From Demequina sp. B12 (GTDB taxonomy: Bacteria; Actinomycetota; Actinomycetes; Actinomycetales; Demequinaceae): 64,000 nucleotides of DNA. This document shows, piece after piece, positions 17,376-25,934 of this stretch (within the stretch, counting starts at the first letter, position 1; every line of letters starts with the position of its first letter). The stretch spans positions 558,001 to 622,000 of the forward strand of contig NZ_JAPEHU010000002.1 in the NCBI RefSeq assembly GCF_028823635.1, read 5' to 3'. Under the pieces are notes generated by a model, which saw only the letters and a program-made list of their open reading frames with translations, was not told where the DNA came from and did no database searches. Both the position numbers and the translations under genes were made by a program.

Positions 17376-18905
17376 TCATGCGCGCTGGGACGCGAGGGCA
17401 TCGATCAAGGGGTGACTCGCTCGATGCGGGTCATCCAAGTGGATGACCTCGAGCTCTCCATGCTCAGTGTCCCGGTCGAGCACGACCGAGGCCCACCCGG
17501 CGGCGTCCACAATGTCGGGACGCGCCGCGATCAACCGTGCACGCGCTGCAGCACGCGTGTCGCGCGGCGCACGCTTCATCGCTTCCGCCACTTCCGCATC
17601 GTCCGTGAGACGCGTCACCTGACCTGCCTGGGTGAGTTTGTGCGCCCACCCGTCACCTAGCCGACTCCATTGAACGTCCAACGCCGCGAGCCGCGCGTCT
17701 GTCCACGCAAGCGGCTCCGCAGTTCCATCGGGGTGGACGGTTGCATGACGTTCGCGAAGACGTCCCAGCAACGCGAGTTTCGCCACCCATTCCACATCTT
17801 TCGATGCACTCATGGGGTCGCGTTCCAACGCGTCGAGTACTCGTTCCCAATGCACCAACACCAGGTGATCGCCCGCGTCGGTAGCGTAGTCACGGCAGAT
17901 CCCCAGCAGTGCCCGCTGGATCTCCAGCGCGGTGGCGTTCTCCCCTGTTGCCAGTGGAATCGTCACACGCAAGGAAACGTCGTGTGACACCGTTTGGACG
18001 GCGGGTACGGCATCGGCCAGTTCAAGCGCATCGAGGCGCTCGTCCTGCGCCTCAACCGCAGCAAGAACCAACGAGGTGGTTCCAACCTTCAGCAACACCG
18101 GCATCTCGAAGCAGTTGGCATCGCCGATGATCACGTGCAGACGCCGCCACTGGGCACGATCCGCGTGAGGTTCGTCTCGGGTATTGATGATGGGACGCCG
18201 CAAGGTCGTCTCGAGACCGACCTCCGCCTCCATATAGTCGGCACGCTGGGAGATCTGGAAGCCCTCGTGTTCACCGCGCTGCCCCAGTCCCACTCTTCCC
18301 GCGCCCGTCATGACTTGTCGCGTCACCAAGTGCGGTGTGAGCCGCCGAATCAAGTCGTCGAAGTTGACATCGCGGCGCACAAGAAAGTTCTCATGGGTGC
18401 CGTAGGACGCTCCCTTGCCGTCAACATTGTTCTTATAGAGAGCGATGTCGAGCCCCTCGGACTCCCGGTACTGGCTGGCAGCCTCCAGCGTGATCGCATC
18501 CCCAGCACGGTCCCACAGCACCGCATCCCGCGCGCTCGACACCTCCGGACCCGAGTACTCCGGGTGCGCATGGTCGACGTAGAAACGCGCACCATTGGCA
18601 AGTACCGCGTTGAGATGGGCGGGGTCCTCCCAGGACCCGCGACGCCGACGCAACGTGACCTTCCCTGCCCCACGATCGAACTCTGATTCATCCGTCAGCA
18701 TGTCCGGATGGGCTTGCGACCGCTCACGGCGGGAACCTCGCTGGTCCTGCAGCGGGTCTTCTCCGCCGTAGTCCCAGCGAGCAGTGTTGTCCCCTGCCCA
18801 CTGCCGGCACGCCTCCACAAGACGTGAGGACATCAGAATCGGATTAGCCTGCGGGTTCGCGGGATCCACAATCCCGTATTCGGTCTCAATGCCGACGATA
18901 CGCAT
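17376..18905 (-). CDS. dop: Deamidase/depupylase of Pup
   Basis: Deamidates the C-terminal Gln of Pup and also removes Pup from conjugates; ATP-binding homologue of PafA. The 509 residues begin MRIVGIETEYGIVDP, with the Dop-type ETEYG. Residues 46-72 hold an insertion (GGEDPLQDQRG and following) that corresponds to the Dop loop absent from PafA. KNNVDGKGASYGTHENFLV and the RRPIINTRDEPHAD segment are conserved. ATG is preceded by AAGGGT and lies 5 bases after the mpa stop. Dop and PafA here are clear paralogues within one operon. Confidence 0.96.
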   Translation of the reverse strand: MRIVGIETEYGIVDPANPQANPILMSSRLVEACRQWAGDNTARWDYGGEDPLQDQRGSRRERSQAHPDMLTDESEFDRGAGKVTLRRRRGSWEDPAHLNAVLANGARFYVDHAHPEYSGPEVSSARDAVLWDRAGDAITLEAASQYRESEGLDIALYKNNVDGKGASYGTHENFLVRRDVNFDDLIRRLTPHLVTRQVMTGAGRVGLGQRGEHEGFQISQRADYMEAEVGLETTLRRPIINTRDEPHADRAQWRRLHVIIGDANCFEMPVLLKVGTTSLVLAAVEAQDERLDALELADAVPAVQTVSHDVSLRVTIPLATGENATALEIQRALLGICRDYATDAGDHLVLVHWERVLDALERDPMSASKDVEWVAKLALLGRLRERHATVHPDGTAEPLAWTDARLAALDVQWSRLGDGWAHKLTQAGQVTRLTDDAEVAEAMKRAPRDTRAAARARLIAARPDIVDAAGWASVVLDRDTEHGELEVIHLDDPHRASHPLIDALASQRA

Positions 18906-18910
18906 ACGAG

Positions 18911-20320
18911 TTACCCTTCGCGCAGGGTGCTTGCTGCAACCGCGCGGGCCTCCGCCAACTCCTGTTCGCAGGCACGCTCAAGATGTTCAGCGGTGATGCC
19001 ACGTTCGCCACCAGCAATCACTTCCTTGATCGCGAGCGTCTTGGCACGATCAACCACGTTGCGCACCAAGGCGCCGGACATGTGCTGACGGTTGTCAGGA
19101 TCTGCGTAGAGGCGTCCCACGGCATGGTCGGCGAGTTCCTTGACAGCGGCCTCAGGGTCTCCTCCGGACGCTGCGAGTGCACTCGTCGACAGCGGCAGCT
19201 CCGAAGTGAGGTACTTGGAGAAGATGTCACGTGCGCTAGCGGCGTCAGGGCGCGAGATCTCGATCTTCACGTCCAACCGGCCGGGCCTCAGAATCGCAGG
19301 ATCGATCATGTCCTCGCGGTTGGAGGCACCAATCACGATGACGTTCCCCAGCTGCTCGACGCCATCAAGTTCGGTGAGGAGCTGCGGAACGATGGTGGTT
19401 TCCATGTCCGAGCTGACGCCGCTACCGCGTGAACGGAACAAGGCTTCCATCTCGTCAAAGAAGACGACAACGGGGGCTCCGGAGGACGCCTTCGCCCGCG
19501 CGCGCTCAAAGATGGTGCGGATGTAACGTTCGGTCTCACCCACGTACTTGTTGAGCAGCTCGGGGCCCTTCACCGACAGAAAGTACGACCGGTCCGCACC
19601 CACCGCATCTGCCAAGGAGTGGGCGACTGCCTTCGCGATCAAAGTCTTGCCACAGCCAGGAGGGCCATAGAGCAGCAGTCCGCGAGGCGGGTTCAACGCG
19701 TGTTCGCGGTACAACTCGGGGTGTCGTAGCGGCAGTTCAATAGCGTCGCGAATGCGCTCGATCTGACCGCTGAGACCACCGATCGAGGCAAAGTCTGCGT
19801 CAGGCACTTCTTCCAGCAAGAGCGCTTCGACACCCGATCGGTCGATGCGTTCCGTCGCAAAGCCCGAACGGGGATCGATGATGACCGTGTCACCCTCGTG
19901 GAGACGTTCACGAGCCTCGCCTCCCACGAGACGCACCACCCGCTCGTCTTCGCCGCGCGACACGACCAAGACACGGTCGTTATCGAGCACCTCGCGTACC
20001 AGCGCGCCCTGGCCGGTGCGCTCAGGTTCCGCGACTCCCACGACCACACTCATGGGGTTCACGAGCACCTCGTCGCCAGGCGACAGGTCGACATCTAGAT
20101 CAGGCATGATCCCCACGCGCATACGGCGTCCGCTGCTCACAATGTCCACATGCTCGCCGACCCGCTGAACGAAGGTGGCAAAGGTGTGTGGTGGGGCCGA
20201 TGCTTCAGCGAGTTTGATCCGCATCTCCCCGAGCGCTTCGCGTGAGGTTTCGAGGAGTCGTTGCAGTTCAGCGTTCCGTGCCTGGAGAGCTGCGATTCGG
20301 TCCTGACCTTCGGTTACCAC
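18911..20320 (-). CDS. mpa: Pup-recognising AAA ATPase (Mpa/ARC)
   Basis: Hexameric unfoldase that binds Pup. The 469 residues have an N-terminal coiled coil (about 5-42) that binds Pup in known homologues, two OB-type domains, and one AAA module with Walker A GPPGCGKT and Walker B VVFFDEME. Arginine-finger/SRH residues are in [21 protein letters not shown]. The protein ends STLREG. Mycobacterial Mpa ends in a GQYL-type tail that docks into the 20S proteasome, and this tail is missing. GTG at 20320 shares one base with the trmI stop. With no prcBA nearby, proteasome coupling is doubtful. Confidence 0.94.
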   Translation of the reverse strand: MVTEGQDRIAALQARNAELQRLLETSREALGEMRIKLAEASAPPHTFATFVQRVGEHVDIVSSGRRMRVGIMPDLDVDLSPGDEVLVNPMSVVVGVAEPERTGQGALVREVLDNDRVLVVSRGEDERVVRLVGGEARERLHEGDTVIIDPRSGFATERIDRSGVEALLLEEVPDADFASIGGLSGQIERIRDAIELPLRHPELYREHALNPPRGLLLYGPPGCGKTLIAKAVAHSLADAVGADRSYFLSVKGPELLNKYVGETERYIRTIFERARAKASSGAPVVVFFDEMEALFRSRGSGVSSDMETTIVPQLLTELDGVEQLGNVIVIGASNREDMIDPAILRPGRLDVKIEISRPDAASARDIFSKYLTSELPLSTSALAASGGDPEAAVKELADHAVGRLYADPDNRQHMSGALVRNVVDRAKTLAIKEVIAGGERGITAEHLERACEQELAEARAVAASTLREG

Positions 20321-21309
20321 TAGTCCTGGTCCCCCTGTGTCTGTGCTGTCGTGACGTCGCGACGGACGCGCCGGATCTTCTTGTCAGACACGGCGCGCTC
20401 GCCCAAGTCCTCAGGTGTCCACTCACCATCTGTGGGGTATGCACCCTTGGCCGGACGGCGTTTGCGCACCGGAGCCTGAACTCCAGGTGCCATCCGGCGG
20501 CTAGTGATCAAGAAACCGGTGTGCCCGATCATGCGGTGGTCAGGGCGAACCGCGAGTCCCTCGAGGTGCCAGGTACGCACCATCGACTCCCATGCCTGGG
20601 GTTCTGTATAGCCGCCGTGATCGCGCAACGCCTCAGCGGTACGCGACAACTGTGTGGTGGTCGCGACATAGGCGAGGAACACACCACCGGGCGTCAACGC
20701 GTCTGCTGCGGCGTCGATGTTCTCCCACGGTGCCAGCATGTCCAGGATGACGCGGTCGACAGTGCCGGGTTCTGCAACGTCTGCGACACGGTCAGCGAAG
20801 TCGCCAGTCTCAAGACGCCACGCGGGGTGTGGACCACCAAACTGGTTCTCGACGTTGGCTCGCGCGATGTCGGCGAAGTCTTCACGGCGCTCGATCGAGA
20901 TGAGTTGTCCCCCATCGCCCACGGCGCGCAACAACGACATCGATAGGGCTCCCGACCCCACCCCGGCTTCCACCACGCGCGCACCCGGGTAGATGTCCGC
21001 CATCTGGATGATCTGTCCGGAGTCCTTGGGGTAGATCACGGCGGCGCCACGCGGCATCGACATGACGTAGTCGCTCAGGAGCGGACGCAAGACCAGGTAC
21101 TCGTAGCCCGCGGTGTTGGTCACCACCGCGCCTTCCGGCCCACCGATGATGTCGTCGTGATTGAACTGGCCCCGATGCGTGTGAAACGTCTTTCCCGGTT
21201 CAAGAATGATCGTGTGGTGGCGACCCTTGGCATCGGTGAGTTGAACACGGTCGCCCGCACGCAGCGGACCGCGACGCTCTGCCGCGCCAGTGGGGAGGGA
21301 TGAAGTCAT
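20320..21309 (-). CDS. trmI: tRNA (adenine-58-N1)-methyltransferase
   Basis: SAM-dependent enzyme forming m1A58 in the T-loop of tRNAs. The 329 residues have a small N-terminal beta domain and a Rossmann fold with the SAM motif VVEAGVGSGALSMSLL, followed by the acidic motif and VILDMLAPWENI. A basic C-terminal extension (VRKRRPAKG onward) is present. Upstream of mpa in many actinomycetes, as here. TAGACT lies six bases before the ATG, so this gene probably heads the pupylation transcript as a leaderless mRNA. Confidence 0.94.
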   Translation of the reverse strand: MTSSLPTGAAERRGPLRAGDRVQLTDAKGRHHTIILEPGKTFHTHRGQFNHDDIIGGPEGAVVTNTAGYEYLVLRPLLSDYVMSMPRGAAVIYPKDSGQIIQMADIYPGARVVEAGVGSGALSMSLLRAVGDGGQLISIERREDFADIARANVENQFGGPHPAWRLETGDFADRVADVAEPGTVDRVILDMLAPWENIDAAADALTPGGVFLAYVATTTQLSRTAEALRDHGGYTEPQAWESMVRTWHLEGLAVRPDHRMIGHTGFLITSRRMAPGVQAPVRKRRPAKGAYPTDGEWTPEDLGERAVSDKKIRRVRRDVTTAQTQGDQD

Positions 21310-21315
21310 GCCCCC

Positions 21316-21321
21316 AGTCTA
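21316..21321 (-). promoter_or_regulatory. -10 element for leaderless trmI transcript
   Basis: TAGACT on the minus strand with a six-base spacer (GGGGGC) to the trmI ATG. Predicted to drive the trmI-mpa-dop genes with no 5' leader. Confidence 0.5.
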
Positions 21322-21328
21322 GGGCGCG

Positions 21329-22471
21329 CTATTGCAGGGCCTTCATCGCGTCAGTCAACCGCAGTACGCCGGCAAACCCTCCCGCATCGGTCACGACCAC
21401 GACATCAGTCTTACCCCACCACTGCTCGAGCGCCTGGGTGACATCGCTACCGGTGGCGTCCACACTGATGGTGGCACCTTGCGGCAAGGGCATAGTGACG
21501 GACACCAGCGTGGTGGCGTCCCGTTCTTCAGCGGGAACAGACGATGCGAGACTGACAGGAAAATGACCGGCCGCCTGCCCCGTGGGATTGACGACAATCA
21601 CCTCGGCCGCGCCCGCGCTCTGCGCAAGCGCAAGCGCGTCGCGAACTGACCGGTGATGCTCCATTGCCACTGCAGGCAGCATGAGCGCCGCAACACTCAT
21701 GCTGTCGCGGGCTTGCAACACCTGAGACATGCGCAACGCATGCGACGCTGCGGGCCACAGCAGCATGAAGATCAACCCGGCCCACACCACCTCAAAGGCC
21801 GAAGGCGCGCGGCCCTGGAGCAGCGGTCCTCCGAGGGAGTAGATCACAAAACCAACCGCGACCACGCGGCCACCCCACGCCGCGACACGCAACCCTGTGT
21901 ACCTCGATCCGGTGCCAGCCCACACGAGCGATTCAAGTACCCGGCCCCCGTCCATCGGGATACCCGGGAGTGCATTGAAGATCGCCAACAGCACGTTCGC
22001 CCAGATCACCCATTGGAGCGCGGCGTACAACCACACATCTCCCGCGAGGCGGTCGAGCAAGTCCATACTGACCCAGCCCAGCCAGATCGGTACATACGCA
22101 AGCCCGGCAACGACCAGGTTCGCAACGGGACCAGCGGCGGCGACGAGTCCCTGCACTCGCGGAGTGAGTCCTGCGCCGTCAAAACTCGTGTGCCCGCCCC
22201 ACAACGTGATCACTACTTCGTCCACTCGCCGGCCGAACGCGCGTGCTGTCGCCGCGTGGGCCAACTCATGAAGAAACACCGACACGAATAGCAGAACCGC
22301 GAAGATCACCCCAAGAGTGAAACTTCTCCGCGTGAGCTCGGTACCGCTTCCGGTACTGAAGATGAGGGCAAGCACCACCACCATCACGAGGGTCGACGGC
22401 CTGAGGACCAGGCGTGCACCAAAGAGGTGACCGAAGTTCCAGCCTGGGCTGCGTTGCGGGGACGAAGTCAT
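21329..22471 (-). CDS. M50-family site-2 metalloprotease with CBS-like region
   Basis: A 380-residue membrane zinc protease. HELAH (68-72) supplies two zinc ligands and the catalytic Glu69, and NALPGIPMDGG (165-175) supplies Asp173. Five to six membrane segments surround these sites. The C-terminal ~120 residues resemble a CBS-domain pair (ARDSMSVAALMLP; VTQALEQWWGKTDVVVVTDAGG). Intramembrane proteases of this group cleave anti-sigma factors or membrane proteins; the substrate here is unknown. ATG at 22471 is preferred over 22531 because TACCGT lies seven bases upstream and the longer form would run into the divergent gene. Confidence 0.9.
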   Translation of the reverse strand: MTSSPQRSPGWNFGHLFGARLVLRPSTLVMVVVLALIFSTGSGTELTRRSFTLGVIFAVLLFVSVFLHELAHAATARAFGRRVDEVVITLWGGHTSFDGAGLTPRVQGLVAAAGPVANLVVAGLAYVPIWLGWVSMDLLDRLAGDVWLYAALQWVIWANVLLAIFNALPGIPMDGGRVLESLVWAGTGSRYTGLRVAAWGGRVVAVGFVIYSLGGPLLQGRAPSAFEVVWAGLIFMLLWPAASHALRMSQVLQARDSMSVAALMLPAVAMEHHRSVRDALALAQSAGAAEVIVVNPTGQAAGHFPVSLASSVPAEERDATTLVSVTMPLPQGATISVDATGSDVTQALEQWWGKTDVVVVTDAGGFAGVLRLTDAMKALQ

Positions 22472-22529
22472 GGTGACAACGGTAGAGGGTTCGCCTCCAC
22501 TGTCGGAGCCACCGCCTACGCTGGGTTTC
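22472..22529. promoter_or_regulatory. Divergent leaderless promoters (M50 protease / RecB-like nuclease)
   Basis: A 58-base spacer between two divergent start codons. On the minus strand TACCGT (22479-22484) is seven bases from the M50 ATG; on the plus strand TACGCT (22517-22522) is seven bases from the nuclease ATG. Both match the TANNNT plus 6-8 base pattern of leaderless genes. Confidence 0.5.
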
Positions 22530-23366
22530 ATGTCTGCTGCACGCCGAGCCCCTGCTCTGTCCCCATCACGAGCAGGCGACTTTCGCCAGTGCCCCCACCT
22601 CTACCGACTGCGCGTTGTCGACAAGATTCCCGAGCCGCCGTCCGCCGCGGCAACCCTAGGCACGTTGGTGCACGCCGTTCTCGAAGACTTGTACGACCAG
22701 CCTGCGCGTGAACGCAGCGAACAAGCGGCCCTTGCGATGCTGGAGCCCCGGTGGCGGCTCATGCTCAAGCGCACACCCGCGCTCGGAGACTTGCACGCCA
22801 GTCCCGCCGACGAGTCCGCCTGGCTTGACGACGGTCGCCAACGACTCCGCACCTACTTCACGATGGAGAACCCGCAACGGCTCGAACCCGACGCCCGCGA
22901 GGAGTTCGTCGAACTTCAACTTCCCGACGGACCGCTCTTGCGTGGATTCATCGACCGGGTCGACGTCGCCCCTGACGGTTCCATCAGAATCATCGATTAC
23001 AAGACTGGCAAGACCCCTCTCCCTCAGTACGGGGCCAAAGAGAAGTTCCAGATGAAGTTCTACGCCCTGCTGGTGGAACGGCTGCGTGGGCGTCGCCCCG
23101 CGCTTCTACAACTGCTGTTCCTCAAAGATGGCGGAACTCTCGTGTTGCGCCCTACGTCAGGAGACCTCGACCTCGTGGAACACGAGATTCGGGAGTTGTG
23201 GGATGAGATCCTCGGCGCAGCGAAGGCGGGTGTCTTCCGTCCGCAGAAGTCGAAACTCTGTGGCTGGTGCAGTTTCCAAAGCTTGTGCCCCGCATTTGGC
23301 GGCACGCCACCGGAACTCGACCCCGACGCTGTCGAGGTCGCGCTGGGAGTTCGACCTCAGGCCTAG
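22530..23366 (+). CDS. RecB-family PD-(D/E)XK nuclease with Fe-S cluster
   Basis: A 278-residue single-domain nuclease of the COG2887/Cas4-AddB type. HAVLEDLY holds the conserved His, GFIDRVDV and IIDYKTGK give the Asp-(Asp)-Lys metal site, and QMKFYALL the downstream QxxxY helix. Cys21 and Cys244, Cys247, Cys253 (CGWCSFQSLC) are arranged as 4Fe-4S ligands. The gene is a usual neighbour of trmI and mpa in actinomycetes. ATG at 22530 is chosen over 22470, which would overlap the divergent M50 start. Exact DNA-processing role unknown. Confidence 0.91.
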   Translation: MSAARRAPALSPSRAGDFRQCPHLYRLRVVDKIPEPPSAAATLGTLVHAVLEDLYDQPARERSEQAALAMLEPRWRLMLKRTPALGDLHASPADESAWLDDGRQRLRTYFTMENPQRLEPDAREEFVELQLPDGPLLRGFIDRVDVAPDGSIRIIDYKTGKTPLPQYGAKEKFQMKFYALLVERLRGRRPALLQLLFLKDGGTLVLRPTSGDLDLVEHEIRELWDEILGAAKAGVFRPQKSKLCGWCSFQSLCPAFGGTPPELDPDAVEVALGVRPQA

Positions 23367-23375
23367 TGTCCGGGG

Positions 23376-24065
23376 CTACTGAGCGTCGCCGAGTTCGTCA
23401 ATCACTTCACCGGCGCTGACCCGCGCGAGCGTCTGTGCATCCCAACCCTCCAGGCTGTGGACTCGCGACAAGCCCGCTCGCGCCACCAAAGGCGTCAGAC
23501 GCCGCACGCCCACCGTCGCCGCGCCCGACATCCACGCGGATTGCACCCCCGCTGGCGAGTCCTCGATCGCCACACAGCGTTCGATGTCGACGCCAAGCTC
23601 TCGCGCCGCCGTGAGATACGCCTCGGGGTCCGGCTTGCCCCGTTCCACCCGGTCCCCCGTCACCACGACCGCGAACGCGTCAGGAACCGCCGCCGTCAAT
23701 GCCTCAGCCAGTGGCGTGTACGACATCGTCACCAGCGCGTTAGGAATGCCCGCAGCCACGGAGGCCTCGAGAAGTGCACGCGCATCGGCCTGCCACGGCA
23801 CGTGCGACGAGATCTGGGCACGCACCCGCATGATGAGATAGCCAATGATCTCGTCGTCGCTCAGCGCAACTCCGCGGTCACGAAGAATCTGCGCCGACAC
23901 CGGCAAGGGGTTGCCCACCATCTGGAGGCCATCCTCGTGCGTCCAGGTCACGCCAAACCGGGCTGCGAGCTCGGTTTCGGCCGCTATCCAGTACGGCTCC
24001 GAGTCGATCAGAGTTCCGTCCATGTCCCACAGAACGGCTTGCGGATCAGAAGGGTGCGAAGTCAC
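23376..24065 (-). CDS. HAD-superfamily phosphatase (beta-phosphoglucomutase-like)
   Basis: A 229-residue HAD hydrolase. Motif I is VLWDMDGTLIDSE with the nucleophile Asp and acid/base Asp, motif II is VTMSYTP, and the C-terminal RVERGKPDPEAYL and CVAIEDSPAGVQSA supply the Lys and acidic residues. The helical cap after motif I fits sugar-phosphate-type phosphatases (subclass IA). Substrate unknown. The frame is open to 24257, but GTG at 24065 is preferred because the longer form would overlap the divergent PAC2 gene and TAGACT lies eight bases before this GTG. Ends nine bases from the convergent nuclease gene. Confidence 0.88.
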   Translation of the reverse strand: MTSHPSDPQAVLWDMDGTLIDSEPYWIAAETELAARFGVTWTHEDGLQMVGNPLPVSAQILRDRGVALSDDEIIGYLIMRVRAQISSHVPWQADARALLEASVAAGIPNALVTMSYTPLAEALTAAVPDAFAVVVTGDRVERGKPDPEAYLTAARELGVDIERCVAIEDSPAGVQSAWMSGAATVGVRRLTPLVARAGLSRVHSLEGWDAQTLARVSAGEVIDELGDAQ

Positions 24066-24089
24066 GGCACACAAGTCTAGGCTGGCTGA
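24066..24089. promoter_or_regulatory. Bidirectional promoter with overlapping -10 elements
   Basis: Only 24 bases separate the divergent HAD and PAC2 start codons. The sequence AGTCTAGGCT (24074-24083) contains TAGACT read on the minus strand and TAGGCT read on the plus strand, sharing two bases. Spacers to the start codons are 8 and 6 bases. Both genes are therefore predicted to be leaderless and to compete for one polymerase site. Confidence 0.55.
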
Positions 24090-24956
24090 ATGACCCCGGA
24101 CGATCTGAACCCCGCACTCGGCCCTGACGACTCTGTCATGATCGCTGCCTTTGAGGGCTGGAATGATGCCGGAGGTGCGGCCTCGACTGCACTCGACCAC
24201 CTCGCTACGACCTGGGATGCCACGGTGCATGCCACGTTGGATCCCGAGGACTATCACGACTTCCAGGTTTCCCGCCCTTCGATCGTGCGGGATGCCAACG
24301 GCGAGCGTGTGATGTCGTGGCCCGGCACCATCATTTCGACGACCAGCATTGAAGGCTCTCCGGCAGTGAGCATTGTGCGCGGCATCGAGCCTTCAATGCG
24401 GTGGCGCACCTTCTGCAAGGAGATCCTTGACCACGCCGAGAACTTGGGCGTCAGCACCCTCGTCACCTGTGGCGCACTGCTAGTCGATGTGCCTCACACC
24501 CGGCCTCGTCCTACCTTTGTCACGTCGGAACAGGAATCGGCACGCGCCCGCTTTGGTCTTGAGGCCTCAGACTACGAAGGCCCCACAGGAATCGTGGGCG
24601 TCTTGGGCCACGAGGCTGAGCAGCGGGGCATCACGGTCCTGAGTGTCTGGGTGGGAGTTCCCCATTACATCGCGCACCCACCAAGCCCCAAGGCAACGGC
24701 CGCGCTCTTGGTACAACTCGAACGGCTGCTCGACACGACCATCGACCTTGGCGACTTGCCTGATGAGGCCGATGCCTGGGTTCGTGGAGCAGACGAACTC
24801 GCCCAAGAGGACGAGGAGATCGCCGAACACGTGCAGCAACTCGAAGCGCTGATGGACGAAACTAGCCTCCCGGAGGCATCAGGCGATGCGATCGCCGCAG
24901 AGTTCGAAAGGTTCCTGCGCCGCCGCGACGGCGGTGGCCCCAAGAACTTCGAATAG
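24090..24956 (+). CDS. PAC2-family protein
   Basis: A 288-residue soluble protein of the PAC2 family (named after the proteasome assembly chaperone 2 of eukaryotes). It begins with a phosphorylase-like core (MIAAFEGWNDAGGAASTALDHL), has LVTCGALLVDVPHTRP and GILG-type motifs (GPTGIVGVLGHEAEQRGI), and ends with a C-terminal helical segment rich in acidic residues. Its function in bacteria is not established. It lies close to the pupylation locus, which lacks proteasome subunits, so a strictly 20S-related role is unlikely. TAGGCT lies six bases before the ATG. Confidence 0.9.
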   Translation: MTPDDLNPALGPDDSVMIAAFEGWNDAGGAASTALDHLATTWDATVHATLDPEDYHDFQVSRPSIVRDANGERVMSWPGTIISTTSIEGSPAVSIVRGIEPSMRWRTFCKEILDHAENLGVSTLVTCGALLVDVPHTRPRPTFVTSEQESARARFGLEASDYEGPTGIVGVLGHEAEQRGITVLSVWVGVPHYIAHPPSPKATAALLVQLERLLDTTIDLGDLPDEADAWVRGADELAQEDEEIAEHVQQLEALMDETSLPEASGDAIAAEFERFLRRRDGGGPKNFE

Positions 24957-25005
24957 GGAGCGGTCCTCCGGCCCGGGTGTGGTGCCGGGGCCCACAGCTC
25001 GGGAA

Positions 25006-25866
25006 CTACAGCGCAGGGATCGTACCCGCGGCAAGCAGCCCCACAATGAGGATTGCCAAGCCGATGCGGTACCAGACGAACGGCCAGAACGTGTGGTGCG
25101 TAATCAGTTTCAGGAACCACACGATCACGACATAGCCGACAGCGAAGGCGACGATGGTGGCAATCACCGTATTGGCAACTCCGGGGCCACCGGCATGCGT
25201 CAACTCATCTGCATTCGTGACCAGTTCCAAGCCAGCGGAGCCCAGGACTGCGGGAATGGCAAGAAGGAACGAGTAGCGCGCCGCAGCCTCGCGGGTGAGT
25301 CCGAGCAACAGGCCCATCGAGATCGTGCCACCGGAGCGGGACACACCAGGGATGAGCGCCATGGCTTGTGCGAGACCAAGCAAGACTGCATCCTTGCCCC
25401 GCAGGCTCGTCAGTTCGCGTTCCTTGCGTCCCAGCTTGTCCGCAATACCCAAGACGATGCCGAACACCGCCAGCACGATTGCGGTCAAATACAAGTTGCG
25501 AAGGTGGCCTTCGATGTAGTCCTGGAAGGCAAGCCCAGCAATCACGATCGGCAAGGTTCCGAGGATGACCCACCAACCCATGCGGGCATCAGCGTTCTTC
25601 GAACCGAAGCGCTCAGCACGGCTCGGCCCATCCTTGCCGGCCAAAGCTCGTACCCAAGCAGTGATGATGCGCGCGATGTCCTTGCGGAAGTACAGCAACA
25701 CGGCCGCTTCCGTACCCAACTGAATGATCGCGGTGAACGCGGCCCCCGGATCCTCACCTCCAGGCAGCAACGGCCCAATGACTCGAATATGCGCGCTCGA
25801 AGAGATCGGCAGGAACTCCGTGATGCCCTGCACAAGTCCGAGGATGACTGCTTCCCACCAACCCAT
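25006..25866 (-). CDS. uppP: Undecaprenyl-diphosphatase
   Basis: Membrane phosphatase (BacA type) that recycles undecaprenyl pyrophosphate to the monophosphate carrier for peptidoglycan synthesis; overexpression gives bacitracin resistance in homologues. The 286 residues have about eight hydrophobic segments, the motif LVQGITEFLPISSSAH near the N-terminus with the catalytic Glu, and PGVSRSGGT with the conserved Arg/Ser. ATG at 25866 (MGWWEAV) is chosen over 25905 because TAGCCT lies seven bases upstream. Converges on the PAC2 gene across 49 bases containing a GC-rich imperfect hairpin. Confidence 0.96.
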   Translation of the reverse strand: MGWWEAVILGLVQGITEFLPISSSAHIRVIGPLLPGGEDPGAAFTAIIQLGTEAAVLLYFRKDIARIITAWVRALAGKDGPSRAERFGSKNADARMGWWVILGTLPIVIAGLAFQDYIEGHLRNLYLTAIVLAVFGIVLGIADKLGRKERELTSLRGKDAVLLGLAQAMALIPGVSRSGGTISMGLLLGLTREAAARYSFLLAIPAVLGSAGLELVTNADELTHAGGPGVANTVIATIVAFAVGYVVIVWFLKLITHHTFWPFVWYRIGLAILIVGLLAAGTIPAL

Positions 25867-25934
25867 GACGGCAAGGCTAGCGCCCGCGAGTCGCACCACT
25901 GACACGTGCCGCCAGAGCGATAGCGTTCCGGACT
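25867..25934. promoter_or_regulatory. Divergent leaderless promoters (uppP / aldo-keto reductase)
   Basis: A 68-base spacer. TAGCCT on the minus strand (25874-25879) lies seven bases from the uppP ATG, and TAGCGT on the plus strand (25921-25926) lies eight bases from the reductase ATG. Confidence 0.45.

Noticed and set aside
24957-25005. Terminator between the PAC2 gene and uppP
   Set aside because: Only a seven-pair GC stem with a bulge and no U-tract; too weak to list as a feature.
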